From a virus, in IMG/VR virus record IMGVR_UViG_3300030389_004697, positions 1 to 29,648 of that record: a stretch of 29,648 bases of DNA; one strand, written 5' to 3'. Under the pieces are notes generated by a model. It was not told the origin of the DNA, made no database searches, and saw nothing but the letters and a program-made list of their open reading frames with translations. The first letter of the stretch is position 1. Every line of letters begins with the position of its first letter. The position numbers were made by a program, and so were the translations under genes. This document shows, one piece after another, positions 7,801-17,000 of this stretch.

Positions 7801-10800
7801 CTTTAACATACGCAACTGCACCACTTTCTTGTCCAACAAGTTTCATATCCTTTGTAACATAACCAAAGTAAGTTCCCTCTGCCTCCTCTGCCATCGCCTC
7901 AGTGTCTACATTTAACACAGATGATGTTTGACTATAAAGAGTTGGTAACGCCTCTGCTGTGCCCCCTGCAGGTGTGGATATGTAAGGATTAAATGAATAT
8001 GTAGTGCGAGGACTATCAAATTTACCTCTCTTATGGTTTGGTTGAGCAAGTCTAAATCTTACTCTTGTTTTATTTCCAACTGAACCAACAACTGTTTCAC
8101 CAATTGTGAACACACCATCTGATCCGTCCACACCACTTGAGTTTTTAATTTCAATTAATTTTGGAACTAAATCAATACCTCTCTTATTATCTAAGAAATG
8201 ATAGTAGCGAGTTTTTGGTTTTAAGTTTGATGCAACAAATTCTGTATTTCTTGATCTCATAAATGAGTCACGATCAGATGAAATTAAGACGTTTCTAATT
8301 GATACATCTGTGGTTGTAAATGTAGATCTAGTTGTTTGATTTATATTTTCATTTCTTTGACCTCCAACATTAACCTGTGAACTTGTTTGTGTTGAACCTG
8401 CAAGAGAAGCATTTGCTTGTCTTCTTCTTCGATTTGTACGATTAATTTCAGCAAAATTGAACTCACTTAAATCTATGTTATTGTTTAAATTTACTTCATT
8501 ATTGCGAGTGCTTGTTATGTTGCGATCTTCTAATTGAACTGTCCTTGTCCAAATATCAGTCGTAGGATCTAATACAAGATTACCAGTATAAACAACAACA
8601 TGAAATGGATTAACATTTTCAACAGTCGTCGCAAATGTTTGTTCTAACCAACCAACTTCATCATACTTCAAAGTAATTGCTCTTCCTGTTTTTTGAAGAT
8701 TTGAATCAATCAATGGGAAGTTTTCAGATTTATTATTTAAATCTGCTGGTGCCAAATCAAGTTTAATGGCGTTTCTTGACCTAACTGGAACCAATTCATT
8801 TGTATTTGGATTTATCTCAGCAGAGGTAAATTCCCTTGTCATGAAATTGGTTGTTTTGAAATCATCTACAAAGAAACCAGACTTAAATCGATTACGACCC
8901 TCTGAATCCTGAATCTGAAGTGTCTTTGTATCTAATTCAAGAAGAGTTAGTGATGTAGTAGTTTCTAAATTTTTAACTCGATTATCAATTCCACCAATAT
9001 CTCTCATTGTATATCTACGATTATCAATTAATTTAAATATTGCATCCTGTGGATTATAAAGATATGCTGGATATGAAATTTGAGCAATTTCTAGTAAACC
9101 TTCACTCTTTTGTGGAGGTTTTGGATATCTTGCAGGAATACCCTTTTGAACGATAAATTCTTCCTTTGTATTTAAATACAACTTATCAATTCTAGGTAAG
9201 TAATATTCATAATCTAAAAGAGAACCCTCATTCGGTTTTAAGAAGATATTTGATGCACCAGTAAATGTTCTTGCAGTAAAATCAAATGGTGATTTTGTAT
9301 CAACAGTAAAGTCAGCAACTCTAGGTCTAAAATCTAAAGTGTCTGATGCTCTAAAATTCCCATCAATAGTAGGTATATCTGTTGCATATCTTTCATCATC
9401 GTAACTTAATACTGTAAATACATCTCCAGTATCACCTGATGGCACTGTATAATGATCAAATATAACTAAAAGTGGTCTGGTTGGTTCTGCAACATCTTGG
9501 TTTCTTACAATACTAGAGTAATCGTAAAATTCTTTATTCTGTCCTTTGTCGAGTTTGTAAGAACTTGTCAAATCCTTTTTGATACCTAGAGTTATTGTTT
9601 GGACTGGTGCTTCAATATTTGATTCATCAAAAGTCACCACTTCCCCAGTGGTGAGTATTGAATCATTTAGATATACAACTTCAATACTATTTGCGTCACC
9701 ACCTGCACTTGTAGAAATGACTCTTGCAATTGCATTTGAATCGGAACCAATAATATTTTCACCAACTACACAATTTTCAGAAACTGCGATAGAAGCACTA
9801 AATGTCAATTTATCTAATGTAGGAGTTGCTCCATCTACAGATTCATATACTGCAATTAATTTGGCAGCATCAGGGCGATTTAATGATATTCTCTCATCTT
9901 GAACTCTTAAACCAAAAAACTTATTGTAAACTAATCCATCAGCAAGTTCCGATGTTCCACCACCAAGTGCTGTTGAACCAGAAGCTGGATATTTTGACTT
10001 AGCAACTACTAGTTTTGTGCTTCGATTATAAGTTTTTATTTTACTATCAACTTTACTTTTCTGAACAGTTGTATTAACAACAATACCAGGACTACTAGTA
10101 ACCTGCTGTGGGTTGTTCATTGTAATTGTGATTTCATTCGCCGCCGAAAATCTAAAATTACTATTAGATATCGCAGTTGAAATACCAGAAGGAAAATGAA
10201 CTGAATATCTGTCTTCATCAAACGCTGAAAATCCAACATCAGTAAGTCCTGATAACTGAGTTGTATCAAATTTTAATAATCCAGCAGTATCTGTTTCCTC
10301 ACCAGTTATTTGTCTACTAATTAATAAATTAGAAGCATCCAAATCCACTGAAGCAATATTACTATCAGGTAATGGTGCAAATAGACCAGTCTCATTTGTG
10401 CGAATATCAGGTATACCTAAAAATCCTTTTACTCCAATTCCATGTAATGGTAAATCTGGGTTAAACGTATTTGTAACTCCAAGACCAACTCCAGTAATTG
10501 CACTTAATGTAACTTCTGTAGATCCAGAACCGACAGCACTAACTCTATTAAATACGTCATGAATTTTTTCAGGATCATTGTAAATGATTATGTCATTAGG
10601 TTTTAATCCAAGAAAACCACCATTCACATTTACTGCAGTCGTTAATCCACTACGACCAACTAGCATATCAACTGTTCCATTTGGTAGAGGTGCCTTTCGA
10701 AGAACAGTTCTTGCCTGAAAGTTAAGAGCGTCTCCTCCACCAGAGTTTAAATTAACGGTACCACTTATCCCTCCACCTTGTCTAACAGATTTAATATCAT

Positions 10801-12403
10801 TAATACCAAATGTAGTGACTGTACCAACACCAACAGGAAAATCAATACCATTTATTTGTAGTGCCTCTCCTGCTTGAAATTTACCATTAGTCTGTGTTAG
10901 TTTTAATATACCACCTGGTGCACCTGGAACTGCGGCAAATCCCACAGCACCACTACTTTTTCCAACAACAAATGATGTTAGTGGTATATCTCCGCTGCTA
11001 ACAGTTCTGTGTAATGTTAAATCAGTTCTTACTTGAATATCATACAAATGTAAGTCCCATTCAGTCGAACCATCTTTATATTCAGCGTTCTTTAAGTTAA
11101 ATCCATATACCCTTGCAATACCAATTTCGTCATCAAAAGGTTGATTTTGGATTGTTGAATAAAGATCAATTGTTTCACCTTGTTTTGGAACTCCATGCAC
11201 ACTATAAACTGATAGTGTATTTGGTGCTTTAAATGGAACAGTTACATTCTTAATTTTTTCTGTATCTCTTGGTTTTTCTACATCAACAATTGAAGTAAAT
11301 GGTTTGTCTACCTGATATCCTCTTACGTATGCTCTACCTGGTGATAATTTAATTACTGCTAAATCATCTGATGGTGTATTTCCTTGATCTGTTTTTTGAT
11401 CTTCAAAGTAAATACCATTACTTCCAAGATTATCATTTAATGAATTGTGTAATGATGGTATGAATTGTTTAGTTGTATAATTTCCTGATTCATCATAAGT
11501 TCTCTCAGCAATATAATCTTTAAGTAAATTATATTGTGTTTTAGATTGTATTTTCTTAAGTTTACCCTGATCGACACGAAGTAGTTCAACAAAATCTGTG
11601 TCGTCAAGATCAGTGATTAGTTTTTTAGTTAATGTTAATGTAATCTTTAATCTATCGGCACCAGGTGCTGCAAAATTGGTAAATCCCTTCGCATTATCAT
11701 ACAATGAATCATCATCCTTTGCTCCAACAAATGTCTCAGTTACTTTCAATCCAACTCTATAAGATGGAGTATTAGTATAATAATCAAGTAGTATTGTCTG
11801 TTGAGATACATTTACAAAGTATCCACGAATAAAATATACACCCTTACCTATTGATGCGGCAGATCCAATTGAAGTTGCATCTTCACTAATTAGTCCAGCA
11901 AAATCTGTATTTGCTTGAATTGTTGTATTCCCGTAAGTAACATTCTCATCACAGATTAATGCTTCACCGTCTGTAAATGCACTTGTTTCAAAATTATCAT
12001 TACCACCAATATATTTTACGTAAATTGTTATATCATCTACTGGATCTGTAGTTGGCAATGCAACCTTTTCTACTGTTGCACTTACGTTAGATATTTTTCC
12101 TGTAATCGTCTTACCAACAAAATTGTTAATATAAAGTGAGATGTCTATCCCAAAATTAGTTGAATTTAATTTAACTGAGTGATATCTATTATCATAAACT
12201 AAATTACCAGGTATAACTACTGAACCATTTTTGAATATATGACTTCCAAAATCTTCAATTTGGTTTTGTAATATTGATTGTGAAGTTGTTAACTCTCGTG
12301 CCTGAACTGGGAATCCTGGATTAAATAATACTTTGTAAAAATTATTATTTGAATCGAAGTCATCGAAGTATGGACTTACATTTAAATTTGATTTTTGCGC
12401 CAT
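4856..12403 (-). CDS. Giant DUF4815-type baseplate/tail structural protein (2515 aa)
   Basis: The N-terminus (residues 4-66) carries the DUF4815 signature: NLNVSPYFDDF, then FYKVLFNPGFPVQARELT and an SILQNQIEDFG helix. This family is found in large tail-associated proteins of T4-like phages. Further segments are three SGA-type modules (about residues 470-525, 870-935 and 1514-1560), an Asn-rich then Arg-rich stretch (about 1300-1325), a galactose-binding-like beta segment (LTAIEVFFAKCD then ITFQIRTTELGIP, about 1645-1690), G-x-x-Y modules (about 1905-2005) and a KIGDEIISY-type module (about 2095-2160). The C-terminus ends in a conserved IKIVMSGTNQARPPRFKDLR segment. It lies between gene 8 and the small genes, where T4 has genes 9-12. 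A baseplate-periphery or host-contact role is inferred; the identity with any single T4 protein is not established. Confidence 0.85.
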   Translation of the reverse strand: MAQKSNLNVSPYFDDFDSNNNFYKVLFNPGFPVQARELTTSQSILQNQIEDFGSHIFKNGSVVIPGNLVYDNRYHSVKLNSTNFGIDISLYINNFVGKTITGKISNVSATVEKVALPTTDPVDDITIYVKYIGGNDNFETSAFTDGEALICDENVTYGNTTIQANTDFAGLISEDATSIGSAASIGKGVYFIRGYFVNVSQQTILLDYYTNTPSYRVGLKVTETFVGAKDDDSLYDNAKGFTNFAAPGADRLKITLTLTKKLITDLDDTDFVELLRVDQGKLKKIQSKTQYNLLKDYIAERTYDESGNYTTKQFIPSLHNSLNDNLGSNGIYFEDQKTDQGNTPSDDLAVIKLSPGRAYVRGYQVDKPFTSIVDVEKPRDTEKIKNVTVPFKAPNTLSVYSVHGVPKQGETIDLYSTIQNQPFDDEIGIARVYGFNLKNAEYKDGSTEWDLHLYDIQVRTDLTLHRTVSSGDIPLTSFVVGKSSGAVGFAAVPGAPGGILKLTQTNGKFQAGEALQINGIDFPVGVGTVTTFGINDIKSVRQGGGISGTVNLNSGGGDALNFQARTVLRKAPLPNGTVDMLVGRSGLTTAVNVNGGFLGLKPNDIIIYNDPEKIHDVFNRVSAVGSGSTEVTLSAITGVGLGVTNTFNPDLPLHGIGVKGFLGIPDIRTNETGLFAPLPDSNIASVDLDASNLLISRQITGEETDTAGLLKFDTTQLSGLTDVGFSAFDEDRYSVHFPSGISTAISNSNFRFSAANEITITMNNPQQVTSSPGIVVNTTVQKSKVDSKIKTYNRSTKLVVAKSKYPASGSTALGGGTSELADGLVYNKFFGLRVQDERISLNRPDAAKLIAVYESVDGATPTLDKLTFSASIAVSENCVVGENIIGSDSNAIARVISTSAGGDANSIEVVYLNDSILTTGEVVTFDESNIEAPVQTITLGIKKDLTSSYKLDKGQNKEFYDYSSIVRNQDVAEPTRPLLVIFDHYTVPSGDTGDVFTVLSYDDERYATDIPTIDGNFRASDTLDFRPRVADFTVDTKSPFDFTARTFTGASNIFLKPNEGSLLDYEYYLPRIDKLYLNTKEEFIVQKGIPARYPKPPQKSEGLLEIAQISYPAYLYNPQDAIFKLIDNRRYTMRDIGGIDNRVKNLETTTSLTLLELDTKTLQIQDSEGRNRFKSGFFVDDFKTTNFMTREFTSAEINPNTNELVPVRSRNAIKLDLAPADLNNKSENFPLIDSNLQKTGRAITLKYDEVGWLEQTFATTVENVNPFHVVVYTGNLVLDPTTDIWTRTVQLEDRNITSTRNNEVNLNNNIDLSEFNFAEINRTNRRRRQANASLAGSTQTSSQVNVGGQRNENINQTTRSTFTTTDVSIRNVLISSDRDSFMRSRNTEFVASNLKPKTRYYHFLDNKRGIDLVPKLIEIKNSSGVDGSDGVFTIGETVVGSVGNKTRVRFRLAQPNHKRGKFDSPRTTYSFNPYISTPAGGTAEALPTLYSQTSSVLNVDTEAMAEEAEGTYFGYVTKDMKLVGQESGAVAYVKDVKLISDSIGDVLGTFFLRDPNSTPPGPSVKVETGTKTFRLSSDPNNDPGLPGSSDVSFAEINYISNGTVERWQNEVNTTNIVNNVNLSTNIGFSVNTINVDTITTEFYDPLAQTFVVGGNIEAPSDIDTNDDIDGAFLTAIEVFFAKCDQKTAPITFQIRTTELGIPTRRVIGTPVVLFPDSVVGTDDNGNNILLKNNTSTDASVGTKVTFPEPIWLPPGTEYALVLVSDKSMDYEVWTAIMNEPTVNTQNLPTAEQTTYSTQYAMGALFKSQNGSLWTENQYQDMKFKLYKANFTSNSGTAVFYNPDIITPDNATPDENSVEVPRLLSNPIVTLPKKGRVVVNHFNDTDSSIFSKLVVGRKIHAHDKIRNTAVIEGLGGEISGVGVARGGLNYKANGSTDVETYNIIGQGTGLKVNINSVNGDGSILTITQVGLGKGYKIGDIVGLVTSTADKSTGSGAQLEISNICSTDTLYLTDIQGQDSSWTNSVNQQLRYNDSTNANGTVGLTTYKILSYSADGAPHDGQTLTIQDFEHGGYSSVNKSILKSVSPDTETTNLVGAISATDTQLSVGSTTGFSVFEGIPVGAQNPGYIKIGDEIISYNQVGATTLNNLGRGIDNTIAQPHGQVNAVELQKYEISGISLRRINGIEKNINASGIDIDSYNINFDSSANGLDRSADVASVSAGIGSAPALSFKEKRFVGGDNVHSSTNIMFGAAVPTFNILNPGSDTNTTASIRTVSGTSVGGSEVSFIDQGFETVEINEYNEFSTPRLVASKVNETAYLNNLPRNKSLTVNLTLNKTDSSALSPIIRTDTAFVELINHRLNNPVGAEDYSIDPRVDNIANDPHSASYMSRVIELVKPATSLKVLISAYRDESADFRVLYALQKPDDGGEVKFELFPGYNNILNTREDEIGRLVRDPSKNDGRPDVFVPASLDNEFLEYQFTAENLPEFTGYIIKIVMSGTNQARPPRFKDLRTIAVR
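6390..6680 (-). repeat. G-x-x-Y beta repeats in the 2515-aa protein
   Basis: Two units with the cores GGLNYKANG and GKGYKIGD, separated by G-Q-G-T-G-L-K-V and G-S-I-L-T-I-T-Q-V strands, correspond to the G-x-GYT repeats of gp14 and of the 4271-aa protein. Confidence 0.6.
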
Positions 12404-12408
12404 TTGTT

Positions 12409-13995
12409 TTAGAATTCCAGAATAATTTTAACGTCTTCTTTTTGCCTTGCGTCTCTTGCGACCAGGTCTCTATTATCAATATAAATTATATCACCTGTCT
12501 GTTTATTTATCTCAGGTTTCGCAAGACCTCCTGAGAAGGTTACTCCTAAACCCACTACTTTATTACCTACAGATACTGTAGCACCATTAAAATCTTCTAC
12601 ATTTAATGTGATATTACCTCCGGATACTTGAGTTATAGTGATATCACCTGTTGTAAACTCAACAATTTTACTTTCTAAGTTTACACCTACATAATCTGTT
12701 TGATTAGTAGGACTTTCAGAATTAAAATATAAAGATCTATCTCTCGAATATTTCAAAACTTTTGTTTGTCTATCATATGAAGTAACATAACCCTTTGCAT
12801 TTCCCTGAGTGATTTTAGAACCTACTTCTGGGTCATTGGTTGGATTTGCAGTAATTTTTGCAGCAAAGGAGGATGAAAAATTTATACCATCGAATATAGT
12901 GCTATCGGTAAATTTCTCAGGGTTTTTTAAAATTCCAACTTGAGAGAATTTTGTTGAAGTTGGAAAACTTTGTGTTGAATCATCAAATCTAGAATAAATT
13001 AAAATTTTATCCGCACCAAGTTCTGTATATAAATCAAATCCATGTCCTCTAGAAGGTGGTATAATTGGAATTAATTTCGCTCTATCAGCCAAATTTATTG
13101 ACGATGATGTTTGTACTGGAGTTAAATCGACAATTCCGTATGTATAACCCTGACCACCAGAGGTTACCTCAGTATCAGTTATTTTTCCATTTTTATCAAC
13201 AGTAACAGATACCTGACCACCTGTCCCATCTCCTAGGATATCACAAGTAAATGTTCCTGAGTCATATACAGACGCAGAAGTACTACCTCTATTTTCGATG
13301 TATACCTTTTTAATCTGGTTATTATTAATTCGAGAATCACCTGCCTCCCTTACAGTTTGTATTTGACTATCAGTTGATGTTGGCCAATCGTTAGGTAAGG
13401 CAATGAATTCAGTAGAGTCAAATTTAATAATATCACTAGGTGCTATTGTATAAAGGTACTTCCAAACATACCCATCACCACTCGTACCTGCTGGAGATGG
13501 TCTAGTATTCGTAAATGTTGGTTCGTCTAATGAAGTTCCTCCCCTTGCAGTATCAGAACCTGGTGCACCTGAGGATCCATTATCAATGCAGATATAAACT
13601 CTTAGATCGCTGTTTATAACATAATAATTTGATCCATATAAATTTGTACTCTCCGAATTAGGTGATTTATTACTCGCACTATAATCGTGACGATACATAT
13701 CATACCTAGTATTTGAAACCCAACTATTTTTTTTAACAACTCTTCTGACATTTGATGGTAATATTTTTTTACCAAATAAAGTTGTGTCTCTATAGTGAGA
13801 AAGATACTGAAAATTATCGACTGGGGGTGTATTATTTGGCCAATTGGCATCGGTTGCTCTTCCGAAACCAGCGGATGGATTAGTGGGATTTGATAATCCT
13901 AAAAATACATAATAAGAATTTGATGAATCAAATAATGAGTCAACAAAGTTATTTGCATTAAATATTCTAAATTGGTCTGTAACTACGGCTGGCAT
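12409..13995 (-). CDS. 8: Baseplate wedge protein gp8
   Basis: gp8 dimerises and binds the gp7 arm of the baseplate wedge in T4. Family matches: PSNVRRVVKKNSW followed by NTRYDMY (T4 PSMLDAVIPRRDW then DTRYPDPY), GDGYVWKYLY (about 171-180; T4 GDGYVWEYLF), an F-I-A-L-P segment, and the C-terminal end DIIYIDNRD followed by an acidic K-x-x-I-L-E-F (T4 EMIYMENRP, then ILFTF). It is 528 residues, against 334 in T4. The additional length is in the second half, where a G-x-GY repeat (GGQGYTYG) and an AKGYVTSYD module are found, so the core seems to have gained inserts shared with its neighbours. It lies directly after the gp7-like gene, as in T4, with its own late promoter. Confidence 0.9.
   Translation of the reverse strand: MPAVVTDQFRIFNANNFVDSLFDSSNSYYVFLGLSNPTNPSAGFGRATDANWPNNTPPVDNFQYLSHYRDTTLFGKKILPSNVRRVVKKNSWVSNTRYDMYRHDYSASNKSPNSESTNLYGSNYYVINSDLRVYICIDNGSSGAPGSDTARGGTSLDEPTFTNTRPSPAGTSGDGYVWKYLYTIAPSDIIKFDSTEFIALPNDWPTSTDSQIQTVREAGDSRINNNQIKKVYIENRGSTSASVYDSGTFTCDILGDGTGGQVSVTVDKNGKITDTEVTSGGQGYTYGIVDLTPVQTSSSINLADRAKLIPIIPPSRGHGFDLYTELGADKILIYSRFDDSTQSFPTSTKFSQVGILKNPEKFTDSTIFDGINFSSSFAAKITANPTNDPEVGSKITQGNAKGYVTSYDRQTKVLKYSRDRSLYFNSESPTNQTDYVGVNLESKIVEFTTGDITITQVSGGNITLNVEDFNGATVSVGNKVVGLGVTFSGGLAKPEINKQTGDIIYIDNRDLVARDARQKEDVKIILEF
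12504..12511 (-). promoter_or_regulatory. Candidate late promoter upstream of the 2515-aa gene
   Basis: GATAAATA on the minus strand, inside the end of gene 8 and 100 bases before the start of the giant DUF4815-type gene. It matches the NATAAATA core, but it also encodes residues around EINKQ, so it could be coincidental. Confidence 0.4.
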
Positions 13996-14013
13996 ATTAA
14001 TAGTTTTTTTATA

Positions 14014-14021
14014 TATTTATA
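14014..14021 (-). promoter_or_regulatory. Late promoter for gene 8 (perfect TATAAATA)
   Basis: An exact T4 late promoter core, TATAAATA, overlaps the stop codon of the 4271-codon gene and lies 18 bases before the gene 8 start. The leader would be very short and contains an A-run rather than a clear ribosome binding site. Confidence 0.7.
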
Positions 14022-17000
14022 CAGATTTAGGTAAAGCACCTGTATTCCTCAGAGTGTAATCCCCTCCCGCCCTTTGAATGGTTGGGAAAGTTGACAAATT
14101 AGAATCTACTGTTAAACCTGTGACTGTTATTGAAATTGGGTTTGAACCCCTAGTAATGTTGTTCAATCTACCAAATGATAATGAACCTAAGTCATCACCA
14201 GTTGTTGTACTTATATCTGAATTAGGAACAACTGCTCTACACCTAATTGTTCCAGTAACTCCAGTATTAGAGACTCCAGATACTTGATATACATTATCAA
14301 AGAATGTCGATCCTATGCATACGTTAGCAGAACCAGATGTATTTCTAGATACCACACCATTAGTAGTATGCACTGTAGTATCTTTTACAAGTATAAAATC
14401 TCCAAAATTCAATCCCGATCCATCACCTTTCTCATAATCAGTAAATCCATCATCTCTTTTTGTTGTAAATACGATATCTGTTCCACCTGTTCCTACAGCT
14501 ATACCTGTAATTCTTGCTGTAAATCCAGTTATAAAACCAACATTACCTGTTCTTTCTCTAAGTACGACTGGAGGTTGTACAAGAACACTTGGAGCAATTG
14601 TATATCCTAAACCTGGATTAGTAATTGCAAATCCATCAATCGCACCACCACTTACTGTTACTGTTGCAGTTGCAGTTGTAGCAACAGCGACTGAACCATC
14701 TGCTTTTATGAAAGTTCCTACTCCAACTGATGGTGATGAGATTGATACTGATGGTGCACTTGTATAATTAGCACCACCTGAGACGATTGATAATCCTGAT
14801 ACAGTTCCAACACCTGATACCGCTGCTGTAAGTGAACCAACAGTGGGTAGAACTGCATTTGAAATTATTTGAATAGGGAAATTTGGAGCCGTATGCTCAT
14901 AATTAAATAATTTTACATCGTCCACATATAAGTTATTGGTGCCATTACCAGTTGATGTGGTGATATCAGCAATAACTTTTGCAGTTGGAAATATTTGTGC
15001 AGCAATAGAATCTCTTGTTTTTGGAACAATTCTGGAATTTATTATTTTATCAACTTTCTGTTTATACAAATGCATGGGTCTGTCGATAACAGAATTGATT
15101 CCATCTCCAGTATACAAATTAGTTTCAAATCTATCCTTAGATGTAAGATTTACAATTGTTCGTTCTTCCTGTAGAGGCACAGTGCCAATCCCTGTTAATT
15201 GAACAGTGTCACCCTCTTCAAGAACTTTATCAATACTTGTATTAATAACAGCGTCTGCTCCACTTCCTTTATAGAAGTATATTGCAACATCATCTTCCTC
15301 AGTAGGTGGTGTCGTGAACGCAAATGTAGTTCCCCCCTCAAATTGATAATTTACACCTGGTTTTTGATTGACACCATTTACAAATATCAATAGTAAATTT
15401 TGAGATATAATGTCTGATCCTTTTTGTGCCTGTATGCTTAATAGTTCACCATTATAGAATAATGGGAATATATTTCTTGTGCCATCTTGTAAAGACTTAA
15501 TTGAATCAATAAAATCAAATTCACCAAATTGCCAAGATGAGAAATTATCTTCATAGACTTCTTCAACTTCTAATATGAACGTAGTTATTGGTCTTGCAAG
15601 ATTCCTTTCCGTTACAAGTCCTACAGGTGTGAACTTATCACCTTTTCTAAATTTATATCCTCCTCTTGATAATTCAAAGTTTTTAACTGAGAATAAAGTT
15701 GAACCAATTCCAGTAGGTAGACCAGATGAATTTACTTCTACACTTATTAGAGCACCGATTCCTGTTTCAGGACCAGTTCCAAATCCAACTCTTGAAATAC
15801 CTTCAATCGCCATATCATCATATGATGGACTTGGTAAGAATATTTCTGGTTCTTTGTAATTTGTACCACCATGAGCAACATTAAATGATAGTACACCACC
15901 TTTTCCGATTGTTGTGGTAACGTGTGCGCCAGTACCTACATTCTTACCTACGTTTACTGTAATTGAATTGGTAGTAAAGGAAGTAATACTTAGTGTTTGT
16001 CCTGCTGCTGGATCGGTTGCTCTTGGATATGCATGATTTGTTCTATAATCATCTTTTGAACAAGTGAATGAAATTGAACCTGTTGCTATTGTAACTGTAT
16101 TGCTTCCTGTCAAACCGTGACCATTTATGAATAAAACAAGATCTCCTGTTACTGGGTCATATGTTGCATCAGATGGGGTAAACTGTGCTCCTGTATTTGC
16201 AGTTACTGCATTTGTAGATGCACTTGCAAATACATGGTCATAACCAGGATCAAATACTGTTGCTGGAACTGATACACCATCTGTTGTGACTCCAATATTG
16301 TATCCAGAACCGAATGTTAAATCACCATACCATTCTCTTACAAATCCTCCACTTGTGTAAGTGTGGGGAATTGTGCTTGTTCCAACTTGAGCTGTGAATT
16401 TTTTATCTGTTGCAATTTCAACAACTGAGAATTTATCACCTATTGTCCCATCAGGGAAGACTCCTGAACCTATGGGATTACCACCAGAGGTGCAAGAGAA
16501 GTTTAAACCTGAAAGTAATACTTCATCATTATATCCAATTCTCAAATTATGTTTGTTAGTTGTCGTAATATCTAAAAGTCCAGTTAAGTTATCATAGGAA
16601 GCAGATGTAATATTATTTACTGCACCACTATATGCAGCTCCAACTATTCCAGTGATTGCTCCGGAACCGTTAAGTTGAGGTTTTACTTTTGCAGGGAGTA
16701 AAGGAGCGTATCCTAATCCACCTGTAGAACCAAGAGATACAATTACACCACCTCTTGGTAGGTCATTTTGATTAATATCAATGTCACTTCTAAATATTGA
16801 TCCACCTTGATTAACACCAGAGAAAATCGCAGTTGTTGTTGTCACCCCTGAAGTTTCATTTTCAACTATATTAAAATTACCGTCTGCATTGTTAACAGTT
16901 GTTGGTCTTTGGAAAATATTATTGATAAACATGATTCCATTTCCACCAGTATTACCAAGACCAGATGTTGATGAACCACCAGATTTTAATTCAAATGCGT

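Noticed and set aside
14284-14610. Plus-strand open frame of 108 codons rich in Cys, Ser, Tyr and Ile
   Set aside because: Antisense to the C-terminal repeat region of the giant protein; the odd composition comes from reading Thr/Gly/Val repeat codons on the wrong strand.
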